DNA of 64,000 nt from Grimontia indica (GCF_000333895.2 NZ_ANFM02000001.1:1-64000), one strand, 5' to 3'. Positions 38,078-47,819 are shown, counted from the stretch's first letter. Translations and numbers: made by a program. The notes: generated from the letters alone by a model not told the origin.

Positions 38078-39193
38078 TTAGATGTTGCCGCCTGGATTCA
38101 ATCCACTGGGTACAGATTCAGGAATCGACTTATCAAAACTTTGATCTGTCAGCGAGCGAAGGAAGGCTTCAATCGCATCAATGGTATCATCGTCAACATC
38201 ATCAAAGTCCAGTTGGGAAATGTCAGGGTCTCCACCGGGGTTCGTCATGTCGTCATAAAATACGATGGCTTCACGGAGCGTTCTGACTGTGCCGTTATGC
38301 ATGTAAGGCGCGGTGAGTTCAACGTTTCTTAGACTAGGTGTTCTGAATGTGTTGTTGACGCCATTGTCGCTGATGCCTTCAGAAACCAGTTTCTGGTTGC
38401 TGTCGACGGGTAACTCATGAAGTTGAAAATCTGAGAACATAGGGCCGCTATGACAAGCATTACAACCGGCATCAATAAAGGCGTTAAGCCCTTGGATTTG
38501 TTGTTGGCTGAGCGCTGAATTATCTCCCCTTGCATAGCGGTCAAAAGGCGAGTTATTGGCGATTAAAGAACGCTCGAAAGCGGCGATGGCTTTACCTATA
38601 CGCTCTTCGTTAATCGTGTTGTCACCAAAGGCGTCAGTAAACATCGAAATATATTCTGAGTTCTGTGAGAGACGGAAGACAACCTCTGGCAGGATCTCCT
38701 CTTCTGTAAACATCTCGCCGCGCATTTCTTCCAAAGAGCGGATAGGGTCAAGCGCTTGTGCTTCAAGAGACACAGAGCGGTTATCCCAAAACATCACGGT
38801 GGCACTGGGGTCGTAGTTGCCATCTTCGTCAATCCCATTGTAAGCCGTGTTGATAATGGTAGGCGCATTACGCAACACCAGCGCACCGGAGACACGTTCT
38901 GTGGCTAAACCAAGGCCGCCGACGCCCATGCTGACATCGAGATTGTCGCCATAGCCGACATTCGGGTGGTGGCAGGTGGCACAAGCCACATCTTCATTGC
39001 CTGAAAGAATCGGGTCCCAGAACAGCATCCGGCCAAGGGCGATTTTTTCGCTGGTAGATGGATTGTCTGCCGGCTCAATGATGGATAGTGGCAAGCTTCC
39101 GACTTGAGGGTTGTTCCCATTACCACCTAATGAGGCGTCACCACAGGCTGTTAGAAGAAGTGGAAGTACCATGGTAACAAGTCTTTTCATCAT
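38078..39193 (-). CDS. Di-haem cytochrome c peroxidase / MauG-like lipoprotein
   Basis: A 371-residue protein with a lipoprotein signal (MKRLVTMVLPLLLTAC) and two c-type haem motifs, CATCH (about residue 71) and CNACH (about 244). The order, the tryptophan-rich MFWDNRSVSLEAQALDPI segment and the LRNVELTAPYMHNG stretch place it in the CCP/MauG family. It probably reduces peroxide or oxidises another substrate at the envelope; which of these cannot be read. It follows a small beta-barrel gene by nine bases in one operon. Confidence 0.9.
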   Translation of the reverse strand: MMKRLVTMVLPLLLTACGDASLGGNGNNPQVGSLPLSIIEPADNPSTSEKIALGRMLFWDPILSGNEDVACATCHHPNVGYGDNLDVSMGVGGLGLATERVSGALVLRNAPTIINTAYNGIDEDGNYDPSATVMFWDNRSVSLEAQALDPIRSLEEMRGEMFTEEEILPEVVFRLSQNSEYISMFTDAFGDNTINEERIGKAIAAFERSLIANNSPFDRYARGDNSALSQQQIQGLNAFIDAGCNACHSGPMFSDFQLHELPVDSNQKLVSEGISDNGVNNTFRTPSLRNVELTAPYMHNGTVRTLREAIVFYDDMTNPGGDPDISQLDFDDVDDDTIDAIEAFLRSLTDQSFDKSIPESVPSGLNPGGNI

Positions 39194-39202
39194 GAATACC
39201 TC

Positions 39203-39757
39203 TTAGAATGAATAGGAAAGGCTGATACCGAGTGAGCGGTAATCTGAGCCGTATTGATTGATAAAGAGCTTGGTTCCGACTGTGTTTTGCCATTCAACAC
39301 CCAGCCCAAAAGCCGCTTTGTAAGTGAACTCATCAAAGTCACTGCTAGCATTGCGGTCGATGAGCGCAATGGCATAGGACTCTCGAATGTAGGCAACTCC
39401 AACTGCGGCCTCTAAAAATGCTCGGTTTCCCCAGAAGTAACCGAAATCCCATTGAGAGCCGACGTCAGCGTTGTAGATGTCAAAAGTACTGCCTTCATCG
39501 TCAGTGTCTGTGCGGTAGCCGGAAGACAGGTACAAATGAAAAGGTGACTGGCGTAAAAAGAAATATCTAAACTCTCCACCAATCAACAACTCATCTTCAG
39601 CGGCGACGCCGCCTTCGGTAAGAATTTCTGTCGTGATATCTAATTGATAAGTGTTGAAGTCATCTTGTGAGTAACAACTTGCGGCAAAAGTAAGGGGTAA
39701 TGCTGCCAACGTTATTGGAACCGAAACGAATTTTTGTTCGGAAATAGGTTTTTCCAT
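39203..39757 (-). CDS. Small outer-membrane beta-barrel protein
   Basis: A 184-residue protein with an atypical, polar N-terminus before a hydrophobic stretch (about residues 11-27, ending FAASC or CYS). The mature part alternates and ends in an aromatic residue (LGISLSYSF), as outer-membrane barrels do; about eight strands would fit. The start could lie further inside. No family recognised. It is the first gene of a two-gene operon with the di-haem peroxidase, implying a joint envelope role. Confidence 0.65.
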   Translation of the reverse strand: MEKPISEQKFVSVPITLAALPLTFAASCYSQDDFNTYQLDITTEILTEGGVAAEDELLIGGEFRYFFLRQSPFHLYLSSGYRTDTDDEGSTFDIYNADVGSQWDFGYFWGNRAFLEAAVGVAYIRESYAIALIDRNASSDFDEFTYKAAFGLGVEWQNTVGTKLFINQYGSDYRSLGISLSYSF

Positions 39758-39906
39758 TTCTAACAGTCCGTTGCTTCAAAGGAGGAAACGTTAGATATAA
39801 CTCGAAGCTTGTGAAAAAAATGTCGAAGGCTTTATTGGGCTGGATGAACGCGGGGTTCACGTCATCGGATGGGACGATAGTGGGTAAGATATACAGCCAG
39901 AAAGAC

Positions 39907-39933
39907 AAAGCCCCGCCTTGGTTGCGGGACTTT
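39907..39933 (-). terminator. Terminator of the chemoreceptor gene
   Basis: AAAGCCCCGC and GCGGGACTTT form a stem with one mismatch around a seven-base loop, 25 bp past the chemoreceptor stop. Confidence 0.75.
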
Positions 39934-39958
39934 GATACTCAAGACTGATCACGCTGGG

Positions 39959-41563
39959 TTATGCCAACTTGAATTGGTCGATCAGTTGCTCGAGTTGATC
40001 GGCGAGGTTTTTCAGCTTCGCGCTGATGGCCTGTGTCTGGTTGGCGTTGGTTGACGTGTCTTCCGCATGGGACTGAATGGTCACCACCTGTTCACGAAGG
40101 TTATCGGCCATTTCAGCCTGATGCACCGTATCCTGACTGATCTCTTTGGCGTTCGCATTCACAATCAGGATTTCCTCGGCGATCTGAGCCAATGAGTTAG
40201 ACAGTTGCATGACGGTATCAGAGCGCTGAGCCGTGTTTTCGCACGTGGTCTCGATGGCTGAAGCTGAACGCTCGGCATCGGCTGTCAGTTGCTCGATGAT
40301 GCTCTGAATATCGCCTGTCGCATCATGGGTGCGACTGGCAAGACTTCTTACTTCGTCAGCGACAACAGCAAACCCGCGACCTTGCTCGCCAGCTCGGGCT
40401 GCTTCGATCGCAGCGTTAAGGGCAAGAAGGTTGGTTTGTTCTGCAATTCCGCGAATGACTTCCAGAATGCTGTTCACTTCCTTGCTTTGCTGGTTCACAG
40501 CAAGGATTTGATGACGAACCTGATCGACTTCTTGAACCAACTGCTGGATCTGCTCCGCTGCAACATTCGCGACGTTGCGACCTTGTTGTGCGCTCTCTGC
40601 CAGGTTTTGGCTCAGTTCTGCTGCCTCCGTGGTTTTCTCTTCCACGATATGCTGATGATGCTGAACTTCATCAATTGACGAAGACATCTCTTGCGTTTCC
40701 CGGCGTTGATTCTCAACCAGATGATTGGTTTCACTGGAGACATTAGTGAGCACTGTAGCTTCCTCAAGCAAAGTCGTGGCAGTGCCTTTCACGCGGTTCA
40801 GACTGCTAGAAAAGCTGTCGAGCAAGGTATCGCAACTGGCTGCCAATTGTCCGATTTCATCGTCCCGATGCATGGCCAAACGTTGGCTGAGGTTTTTTTC
40901 TTCGCTGCAACGATGCATGAAATGGGAGATTCGCTTCAAAGGCGAAACCAAACTGACGCGAACAAAGCCGAAGGTCAGTGCAAAACCGCCGAGGGTAATG
41001 GCTCCCATGATGCCCGCCGTGACCCACATATCCCCGTTGATACTTTCATAGAGTTCGGACAGGTTATATTCCAGCCTCACGACCCCAAGAACGGTGTCCT
41101 CTGGAACAATGTGGCACTGCATACAATTGGTGCCGCGATAGTTTGCGCTGGCTTTCATTGGCAGAGCGACCACAATACCGGGACCATAATCACGGGTAAC
41201 ACGCTCTACGATGGTTTCTCCCGCTACCGCACGTTGGTCTATGTTATCGAGAATTGCTTGATTGGGATTTCCGGGGCCGAAGATGCTTGTAATGCCATCG
41301 GCACGGATAACGCGGGCATCTTCAATACCATTCTGTTCCAGTACTTTATTTCTCAGCGCTTCCTTTTGATGGATGGTGCCGGTCAGCATCATCATGTTCA
41401 GGCTATCGAAATAATTGCTGGCTTTATCTAAGGTTTGCTCTCCGACAATATCAGTAACAAATGTTTTCTGGTGATTAGTTTGGTAGATCAGGGAAACAGC
41501 TAATACGACAGAAAATATACCGAGCAAGACGAAGAGTATTTTTACCGCTATTGGTAGGCGCAT
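39959..41563 (-). CDS. Methyl-accepting chemotaxis protein with a c-type haem motif
   Basis: A 534-residue receptor from the ATG at 41563 ([15 protein letters not shown]); earlier codons in the frame are unlikely. Two membrane segments (about 5-30 and 180-205) enclose a periplasmic sensor that contains CMQCH (in [15 protein letters not shown]), a c-type haem site. A HAMP region follows, then the signalling hairpin with [20 protein letters not shown] and EVRSLASRT. The sensor should detect redox state or a diatomic gas, by analogy with other haem-c chemoreceptors. A single gene with its own terminator. Confidence 0.9.
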   Translation of the reverse strand: MRLPIAVKILFVLLGIFSVVLAVSLIYQTNHQKTFVTDIVGEQTLDKASNYFDSLNMMMLTGTIHQKEALRNKVLEQNGIEDARVIRADGITSIFGPGNPNQAILDNIDQRAVAGETIVERVTRDYGPGIVVALPMKASANYRGTNCMQCHIVPEDTVLGVVRLEYNLSELYESINGDMWVTAGIMGAITLGGFALTFGFVRVSLVSPLKRISHFMHRCSEEKNLSQRLAMHRDDEIGQLAASCDTLLDSFSSSLNRVKGTATTLLEEATVLTNVSSETNHLVENQRRETQEMSSSIDEVQHHQHIVEEKTTEAAELSQNLAESAQQGRNVANVAAEQIQQLVQEVDQVRHQILAVNQQSKEVNSILEVIRGIAEQTNLLALNAAIEAARAGEQGRGFAVVADEVRSLASRTHDATGDIQSIIEQLTADAERSASAIETTCENTAQRSDTVMQLSNSLAQIAEEILIVNANAKEISQDTVHQAEMADNLREQVVTIQSHAEDTSTNANQTQAISAKLKNLADQLEQLIDQFKLA

Positions 41564-41789
41564 TGTTAACGATGACTTCCATGTAGTTATTATTATCAAT
41601 AGTTTAGCTTCAACAATGTGAATAAGTATTAACCATGATGTTAATGTGTGATTGTTGCAACACAAAAATTTATGGGTCGTCTCGCACGCTTGGAAATTGT
41701 TATTGCAGCCGAATCAGTTTGAGCTCAACGCAATTATTGAGTAGCATCGCCGCGCAATGTAAAAACACTCGATCACAGGAACGCTAAAA

Positions 41790-42152
41790 ATGCATACCGA
41801 ACTGTTTAAAGAATTCATGTTTGAAGCAGCACACCGACTGCCGAATGTCCCAGAAGGACATAAGTGCGGTCGTCTGCATGGCCACTCTTTCCTGGTTCGA
41901 ATTTATGTGGCCGGAGAAGTGGATCCGCATACTGGCTGGGTGATTGATTTTTCTGAGATCAAGCAAGCATTCAAACCTATCTATGATCGTCTGGACCATT
42001 ACTACCTGAATGATATTGAAGGTCTGGAAAACCCAACCAGTGAAGTACTGGCGAAGTGGATTTGGGATCAGCTAAAACCAGAACTGCCAATCCTTAGTAA
42101 AGTTATGATTAAAGAAACCTGTACAGCGGGTTGTATTTACACTGGCGAGTAA
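41790..42152 (+). CDS. queD: 6-carboxy-5,6,7,8-tetrahydropterin synthase QueD
   Basis: A 120-residue enzyme of the T-fold, converting dihydroneopterin triphosphate to 6-carboxytetrahydropterin in queuosine synthesis. The zinc histidines are in FEAAHRL and GRLHGHSF; the catalytic Cys is in HKCGRLHGH. The closing [13 protein letters not shown] is typical. Queuosine genes queD and queE converge here and FolE, which supplies the substrate, is 7 kb away. Confidence 0.95.
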   Translation: MHTELFKEFMFEAAHRLPNVPEGHKCGRLHGHSFLVRIYVAGEVDPHTGWVIDFSEIKQAFKPIYDRLDHYYLNDIEGLENPTSEVLAKWIWDQLKPELPILSKVMIKETCTAGCIYTGE

Positions 42153-42173
42153 GCAGTTTGCTTTAACAGCTGA

Positions 42174-42203
42174 ATAAAAAAGGGCCAAATTGGCCCTTTT
42201 TTC
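42174..42203. terminator. Bidirectional terminator queD/queE
   Basis: AGGGCCAA and TTGGCCCT pair directly, with A6 before and T6 after. Confidence 0.88.
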
Positions 42204-42250
42204 GTGCCTTGAAAAATAAGCAGTCTGCCTGCCTTTTTCAGAGAGTAATA

Positions 42251-42913
42251 TCAGGCAATTTCCAGATACTTGTGTGTTTGAATCGAAAGACGCCAGTTTT
42301 TCTTGATGCAGGTTTCAATACATAGCTTAGTTGCACGTTCTTTTTGACTGATCGGTTGAAGTGCAACTTCTTTGCCTGACAAATCAATGTCTTTCAGTAG
42401 TTCTTCAAGCTTTTCGATATCACTTTCTGTACCCACTGGGTGCTTTATCTCATTGGCACGTGCTAAGGCTTCGCCCAAAACTGGCAGTTTTCCTCGCATG
42501 TTAATCTTAGGGGAAACAGTGACCCAGGTATTGGAGGTGGCTTTTACTGCATAGGTGCCGCTGGTTTCGATTTGACAGCGATAACCATTTGATTCTAATA
42601 GTGAAGTTAAAGGCAGCAGATCAAACATACAAGGCTCGCCACCAGTAATCACCACATGTTTAGCGTGATAACTGCTTTGCAGGTGAGTCAGAATTTCTTC
42701 GGCAGTGACTTTCGTCCACAATGGACTATCGCCATTTTTCGCGATAATGGTTCCAAAATCACGTTCATCGGCTGGCAGAGTATCCCATGTCTGGCGCGTA
42801 TCACACCAAGGGCAGCCTACTGGACAGCCTTGAAGACGAACAAAGACAGAAGGTACGCCGGTGAAGGTGCCTTCGCCCTGAATGGTTTCGAATATTTCGT
42901 TGACGTTGTACAT
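42251..42913 (-). CDS. queE: 7-carboxy-7-deazaguanine synthase QueE
   Basis: A 220-residue radical SAM enzyme that contracts the pterin ring to 7-carboxy-7-deazaguanine. The start MYNVNEIFETIQGEGTFTG is diagnostic; the cluster motif is in GCPVGCPWCDTRQTWD, and VVITGGEPCMFD is the SAM-binding GGEP loop. It converges on queD, with which it works in the same pathway. Confidence 0.95.
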   Translation of the reverse strand: MYNVNEIFETIQGEGTFTGVPSVFVRLQGCPVGCPWCDTRQTWDTLPADERDFGTIIAKNGDSPLWTKVTAEEILTHLQSSYHAKHVVITGGEPCMFDLLPLTSLLESNGYRCQIETSGTYAVKATSNTWVTVSPKINMRGKLPVLGEALARANEIKHPVGTESDIEKLEELLKDIDLSGKEVALQPISQKERATKLCIETCIKKNWRLSIQTHKYLEIA

Positions 42914-43173
42914 ACCGCTAAAACAGTCACTGGTTCAAAGAAGGGGGCAGATTATGTCAGTTTCGGGGGCAACTGTCTTGACCAGAAATAAGCAGATACA
43001 TCTCTTACCGTTTGAAATGGCGCTAACTTATTGATTTTAGGAATCTGAACTTTTTATCTATGCGGTAAATTATTTAGCTCGTGACGAGCTTCACGACATT
43101 ATCTCATGACGCTTCACAATTACTTCGCAAAGTAAAAAAATTCACTATTCAAGAATTTTACAGGGAGTATGGG

Positions 43174-44388
43174 ATGATCCTCGCCCAGCCAGGACATATA
43201 GATCACATCAAGCGTAACAACGCTGGAGCAGTATATAAGTTGATCGATCAGCTAGGGCCAATCTCCCGAATTGAACTCTCTAAGCGCAGCCAGTTAGCGC
43301 CTGCCAGTATTACCAAAATCACCCGTGAGCTGATTGAAGCCCATTTGGTCAAAGAGACTGAGTACGGTGAGCCAGTCAGCCGTGGACGTCCTGCTATCGG
43401 ATTGGTGTTAAACAATGAAGGCTGGCAATTCCTTTCTATCCGTCTTGGACGTGGCTACCTGACGCTGGCACTCCACGAGTTGGGTGGTGACATTTTGGTT
43501 GAAGAGCGCCACGACATTCTGGTGCTTGAACAAGACTTACTGCTCGAACTGATTCAGCAGCATATCAACCAGTTTTTCTCCACCCACTCTGAGGTGGTTG
43601 ACCGTGTCACTGCCATTGCCGTGTCCCTGCCCGGTTTGGTGAACAGTACGCAAGGTATTGTGATTCAAATGCCGCACTATGATGTGCACAACATGCCTTT
43701 GGGTCCTGCCATTCACCGTGCGACAGGCTTGCCTGTTTTTATCGGTAATGACACTCGTTCATGGGCTTTGGCGGAAAAGTTGTTCGGGAATGCGCGTGAT
43801 GTTGAAAACTCAGTACTGATTTCGATCCACCACGGTGTCGGAGCTGGCATCATGATTGACGGCAAAGTGCTTGAAGGCCAAGTGGGTAACATTGGCGAAC
43901 TAGGCCATATTCAGATTAAGCCTTTCGGCAAACGCTGCTATTGCGGAAACAGTGGTTGTCTTGAAACGGTGGCCAGTTTACAAGCAGTGCTCGAAGATGC
44001 GCAGGTACTGCTGGATCAAGGTCATGAAAGTGTGTTGCAGGACAAACCGCTGACGATTGATTCTCTCTGTGCTGCGGCAGTAGCGGGTGACGGTGTTGCG
44101 GTAAAAGTGATTACTGAGCTCGGTCACAATCTAGGTCAGGCAATTGCCATCGTGGTGAACTTGTTCAACCCAGAGCGAATTTTGATTGGCGGTGAATTCA
44201 ACCAGGCGAAATCTGTGTTGTACCCAGCCATTATGGAACGCATTCAAAACCAAACGCTTCCACATTACTTTGAGAACTTGGTGCTGGAAGAAAGCCATTT
44301 CTATACTCAGGCAACCATGCCAGGTGCTGCACTGGTGAAACGCGCCATGTATGACGGCTATTTGCTAATGAAGGTGCTGGAAGGGTAA
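43174..44388 (+). CDS. mlc: ROK-family repressor Mlc
   Basis: A 404-residue ROK regulator (E. coli Mlc 406). The frame is open to a GTG at 43081, but GGGAG seven bases before the ATG at 43174 and the aligned MILAQPGHIDHIKRNNAGAV fix the start there. The winged helix reads ISRIELSKRSQLAPASITKI; the zinc site is in GKRCYCGNSGCLE. Mlc represses ptsG and related PTS genes and is relieved by binding unphosphorylated EIICB-Glc. NagC is the nearest alternative; the N-terminus favours Mlc. Confidence 0.9.
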   Translation: MILAQPGHIDHIKRNNAGAVYKLIDQLGPISRIELSKRSQLAPASITKITRELIEAHLVKETEYGEPVSRGRPAIGLVLNNEGWQFLSIRLGRGYLTLALHELGGDILVEERHDILVLEQDLLLELIQQHINQFFSTHSEVVDRVTAIAVSLPGLVNSTQGIVIQMPHYDVHNMPLGPAIHRATGLPVFIGNDTRSWALAEKLFGNARDVENSVLISIHHGVGAGIMIDGKVLEGQVGNIGELGHIQIKPFGKRCYCGNSGCLETVASLQAVLEDAQVLLDQGHESVLQDKPLTIDSLCAAAVAGDGVAVKVITELGHNLGQAIAIVVNLFNPERILIGGEFNQAKSVLYPAIMERIQNQTLPHYFENLVLEESHFYTQATMPGAALVKRAMYDGYLLMKVLEG

Positions 44389-44409
44389 AGATCGACAGCC
44401 CCTAAGAGT
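44386..44409. repeat. Short dispersed repeat, copy 3
   Basis: AAAGATCGACAGCCCCTAAG follows the mlc stop codon directly and is a variant of the repeat at 24-45 and 20478-20500. Confidence 0.5.
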
Positions 44410-44419
44410 GACAATGAAG

Positions 44420-44448
44420 AAAGGAGCCATTGGCTCCTTTTTGTTGTT
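44420..44448 (+). terminator. Terminator of mlc
   Basis: AAGGAGCC (44421-44428) pairs with GGCTCCTT (44432-44439), followed by TTTTGTTGTTT. The MITE starts two bases later. Confidence 0.85.
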
Positions 44449-44449
44449 T

Positions 44450-44611
44450 ATACCAATCACAGTAAGTAGGTGATCAGAAATAGCGCAGGAAAAATGCTCG
44501 AGAGCAAGGCAAAAAATTTCGATAAGTAGTTATTCTACAATCAAATTTTTCAACGCAGTGATCGAGCATTTTAACAAGCTAGCATGAGCAGATATTTACT
44601 ACGATTGGTAT
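44450..44611. mobile_element. MITE-like element, 162 bp, copy 2
   Basis: Begins ATACCAATC and ends GATTGGTAT; same length as the copy at 6614-6775 but inverted relative to it. Its last base is also the last base of the ecfT stop codon (TTA on the plus strand at 44611-44613), so the element abuts the coding region exactly. Confidence 0.8.
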
Positions 44612-45450
44612 TATAGCGGGTACCAGACAACACCATTGTCGAGTGAGCGTTTCGTCAGCGCCAGCGCAACACAGATAGCGATAAGTGCCAGCATGCTCCA
44701 GTCTTTAAGAGCCAGCGGGCGCTCGTTATACCAAGTGCGCGATTTATTGCGTCCGAAGCCGCGAAGTGTCATGGCATTAGAGATTTCGTCGGCACGATCC
44801 AGGCTGGAAAAAATCAGTGGGATCAGAATCTTTGCCACACCACGGAAACGTGTCATCAGCGGTGCGTTCTTTGAGAAATCCACACCGCGAGCTTGCTGTG
44901 CATGCATGATATTGACGAAATCATTCTTCACTTCTGGCAGATAACGAAGCGTCAGGCTGACCGCATAAGCAATCTTGTAGGGTACACCAATGCGATTCAG
45001 GCTAGAGGCAAACTCCGTTGGGTGAGTGGTAAACACAAACACCAGTGCGATAGGGAACATGCTGAAGTATTTCAACGTGACCGTGAGTAGGTAAAACAGG
45101 GTTTCCTGAGTAAGCGAATAGTTACCCGGTAACGCAATGATCTCAGTTGCCGTGTTTGTCCATTCTGAACCTTGTTGGGGCGCAACCAGAAACATAAACA
45201 CGGCATTCATGCCGAGTACGCTCAATGTACCCAGCAAAAGTGGTTTATAAACCTGAAAAGCCACGCCCGTCATCTTCAGCAAGGCTAGGCCGAGCAGCAC
45301 CATTGCAACAATAATACGCAGGTCGAAGGTCGTGAGAACCACAGTGACCCAAGCCATAAACAGGGCAAATTTGGTGATGCCATTTAGCGCATGAAGCGGG
45401 GATTGGGTATCAATGTAGTTGATACCAAACTTCATTTTCGATGCTTTCAT
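44611..45450 (-). CDS. ecfT: ECF transporter transmembrane protein EcfT
   Basis: A 279-residue membrane subunit with about six hydrophobic segments. The two Ala-Arg-Gly type coupling motifs that touch the ATPases are visible as QARGVDF and LRGFG. EcfT links the substrate-specific S component to the two ATPase domains and drives its toppling in the membrane. The start overlaps the stop of the ATPase gene by four bases (ATGA), so the three genes are one operon in the order S, A-A', T. Its stop codon uses the first base of the adjoining MITE. Confidence 0.9.
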   Translation of the reverse strand: MKASKMKFGINYIDTQSPLHALNGITKFALFMAWVTVVLTTFDLRIIVAMVLLGLALLKMTGVAFQVYKPLLLGTLSVLGMNAVFMFLVAPQQGSEWTNTATEIIALPGNYSLTQETLFYLLTVTLKYFSMFPIALVFVFTTHPTEFASSLNRIGVPYKIAYAVSLTLRYLPEVKNDFVNIMHAQQARGVDFSKNAPLMTRFRGVAKILIPLIFSSLDRADEISNAMTLRGFGRNKSRTWYNERPLALKDWSMLALIAICVALALTKRSLDNGVVWYPL

Positions 45451-47141
45451 TTGGCGTTGTTCTCTGTCTCAATAAACTGCTGCATAAAACCGTTGATATC
45501 GCTGATGCCTGCCCGCTCTGCCAGTTCGTATAGGCTGGTGGTGGTCAGGTTAGCTGCATCTAAAAGCGCTGGGTGGCTGAAGACGTCAGTCATCGGCGCA
45601 TCAGCGATCAGCTTACTGTCAGCAATCACGATAGAACGGGTGGTGTTTTCAAGCACCAGATGGAGGTCATGAGAAATAATCATCACGGTCACACCACGTT
45701 CTTTATTCAATCGTTTGATGAAAGAAAGCATCGCGGTGTAATTTCGATAATCCTGACCAGCAGTTGGCTCGTCCAGAATCAACAGTTCTGGTTCCATCAC
45801 CAGAATTGAAGCGATGGTGACACGTTTTTTCTGGCCATAGCTCAGTGCATCGACTGGCCAATGGCGATATTTACTCAGACCACAGAATTCAAGCACTTCA
45901 AGACAGCGTCGTTCGAGCTCTTTGTCATCCAAACCTTGGTTTTTCAGGCCGAATGCCACTTCATCCATGATCATGTGGTGGGAAATCATGTGATTAGGGT
46001 TTTGCATCACCACACCGACTTTCTTGCTCCGCTCAAAAATCGATAGCTGATTGAAATCCTGACCTTCGAAGCTGATGCTGCCTGCATCTGGTTCCAACAC
46101 GCCCATGATCAGTTTGGTTATGGTGGACTTACCCGAACCGTTTTTACCGAGAATGGATACCAATTCGCCGCGGTTAACAGTAAAGGAAACGTCTTCAAGC
46201 GCATTTTTCTCACCGTCATAGGAGTAGGTGAGACCTTCCACAGTTAGCAAAGGTTGCTGATTTTCTGTGCGAGCAGAAGAGCTGTTCACTGTTGCCCAAT
46301 GTTGGAGCGACGCTTTGAACTTCTCGACGGGTAGCGCAGACAGATAGGCAGGAGAATCTGATTCCGCCAGCTCACAACCCGCATGTTTGAGCGCAGAGAA
46401 ATACAATGGTTGGCGAATTCCGTGTGTTTCCAGCAGAACGGACATCATCAACGCATTTGGTGTGGTGTCTGCCACTATGGTGCCGTTATCCATCAGGATG
46501 ACGCGGTCAACATGCTTGGTCAGCACATCTTCCAGACGATGCTCAATGATGATGATGGTTTTGCCGGTATCACGGTGCAGCTGATCAATGATTTCAATGG
46601 TGCGTTTGCCCGTCTTCGGATCAAGTGCGGCAAGGGGCTCATCGAACAACAGCACATCGACATCGTCGACCAGCACGCCAGCCAGAGAGACACGTTGCTT
46701 CTGGCCGCCTGACAAATCATGAGGCGCGTGGTTGAGCAGGGCTTCCAGCTCAACCATCTTGGCAGTGGCTTTCACAACCGGATACATGTCAGCAACTGGA
46801 ACCTGTTGGTTTTCCAGAGCAAAAGCGATGTCTTCACCTACGGTTAGGCCAACAAACTGGCTGTCGGTATCCTGCAAAACGGTGCCGACTTGTTCTGTGT
46901 ACTGAACCAGTGACATCGAACTGGCGTTTTGGCCGCCGATGAAAAGCTCACCAGAAACATCGCCTTCTACGGAATGAGGAATCAAACCGTTGATGCACTG
47001 ACCCAGCGTCGATTTACCGCTGCCACTTGGCCCGATGATCAGGACTTTTTCACCTTTTTCAATGCGAAGGTTGATGCCCTTGAGCGTTGGGTTCACCAAT
47101 GCATCGTATCGGAAGCTGAAGTTTTTAAATTCTATTGTCAT
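45447..47141 (-). CDS. ECF transporter ATPase with two fused ABC domains
   Basis: A 564-residue protein containing two complete ABC domains, taking the place of separate EcfA and EcfA'. First domain: Walker A GPSGSGKST, signature LSGGQKQR, Walker B VLLFDEPLAALD. Second domain (from about 300): Walker A GKNGSGKST, signature LSYGQKKR, Walker B LLILDEPTAGQD. Both catalytic glutamates are present, so both sites should be active. It starts eight bases after the S-component stop. Confidence 0.92.
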   Translation of the reverse strand: MTIEFKNFSFRYDALVNPTLKGINLRIEKGEKVLIIGPSGSGKSTLGQCINGLIPHSVEGDVSGELFIGGQNASSMSLVQYTEQVGTVLQDTDSQFVGLTVGEDIAFALENQQVPVADMYPVVKATAKMVELEALLNHAPHDLSGGQKQRVSLAGVLVDDVDVLLFDEPLAALDPKTGKRTIEIIDQLHRDTGKTIIIIEHRLEDVLTKHVDRVILMDNGTIVADTTPNALMMSVLLETHGIRQPLYFSALKHAGCELAESDSPAYLSALPVEKFKASLQHWATVNSSSARTENQQPLLTVEGLTYSYDGEKNALEDVSFTVNRGELVSILGKNGSGKSTITKLIMGVLEPDAGSISFEGQDFNQLSIFERSKKVGVVMQNPNHMISHHMIMDEVAFGLKNQGLDDKELERRCLEVLEFCGLSKYRHWPVDALSYGQKKRVTIASILVMEPELLILDEPTAGQDYRNYTAMLSFIKRLNKERGVTVMIISHDLHLVLENTTRSIVIADSKLIADAPMTDVFSHPALLDAANLTTTSLYELAERAGISDINGFMQQFIETENNAK

Positions 47142-47149
47142 GGAGATGG

Positions 47150-47698
47150 TCAGGCCTCAGTCAGATTACGACACTGGCTGTTGCGCTTAGCGACAGATTG
47201 CAGGATGAAGTAGCCGACCACTGACACGAGTAAAGCGTTACCTGCGGCAATGATGCAAAGCTGGATAAACACCTTGGTGAAAGGTTCTGCATACAAAATA
47301 GTATCAAGTAAGGCTGAGCAGCCGTAGCCAATCACATTACCGAGCAATGCTAAAAGCGCAAACAAGAAGACATCTGGCAGTTTGAAATGGCCGTACTTGA
47401 GGCGTTTTTTGGTTAACAGTGGGAATAGCCCGATGATCATGCCCACAATGCCTGAGCCTAATACCCAAGTCAGCCATACGCCCCATCCTGCGAAAAGGTC
47501 AGTCACCCAGTGGCCGATGAAACCAACGAAAAATCCAACGCCTGGGCCAAACAGCACAGCGAAAAGTGCCAAAATCGCCATGGCGGGTTTCAAAGTGGTG
47601 TTGGCAAAAATCGGAATACCAAACATGGGCAAGCCACCGATGCCGTAAAGAGCGGCACCAATGGCAATAATAACGACTGTTTTTGCAGAGAGATTCAT
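47150..47698 (-). CDS. ECF transporter S component (UPF0397 family)
   Basis: A 182-residue membrane protein with about six hydrophobic segments. The opening [20 protein letters not shown] and the [20 protein letters not shown] segment match the UPF0397 / ECF-ribofla_trS family of substrate-binding S components. The family name suggests riboflavin, but the substrate is not proven for most members. As first gene of the operon it has a leader of about 80-100 nt with an inverted repeat and a met-box-like site upstream, so control by a methionine- or vitamin-related signal is possible. Confidence 0.88.
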   Translation of the reverse strand: MNLSAKTVVIIAIGAALYGIGGLPMFGIPIFANTTLKPAMAILALFAVLFGPGVGFFVGFIGHWVTDLFAGWGVWLTWVLGSGIVGMIIGLFPLLTKKRLKYGHFKLPDVFLFALLALLGNVIGYGCSALLDTILYAEPFTKVFIQLCIIAAGNALLVSVVGYFILQSVAKRNSQCRNLTEA

Positions 47699-47728
47699 AG
47701 ATAACCTTTCACGCCCGGCTGATCGAAG

Positions 47729-47772
47729 GCGAGCCAGGACGCTTCGTGATGCAAATTCTTTAAGTGGCTCGC
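47729..47772 (-). promoter_or_regulatory. Inverted repeat in the ECF operon leader
   Basis: GCGAGCCA (47729-47736) and TGGCTCGC (47765-47772) can form an 8-bp perfect stem closing a 28-nt loop in the 5' leader. No U-tract follows on the transcript, so it is not a plain terminator. It may be a riboswitch or protein-binding leader; I recognise no known class. Confidence 0.45.
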
Positions 47773-47787
47773 AAAAAATGAGGCGGG

Positions 47788-47816
47788 ATTATAGGGATAA
47801 TTTTCGGGAAAGGAAA
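47788..47816 (-). promoter_or_regulatory. Candidate promoter of the ECF operon
   Basis: On the minus strand a perfect -10 hexamer TATAAT (47788-47793) has TTTCCT 17 bp upstream as a weak -35. Transcription would start about 80 nt before the S-component ATG. Confidence 0.5.
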
Positions 47817-47819
47817 GCT

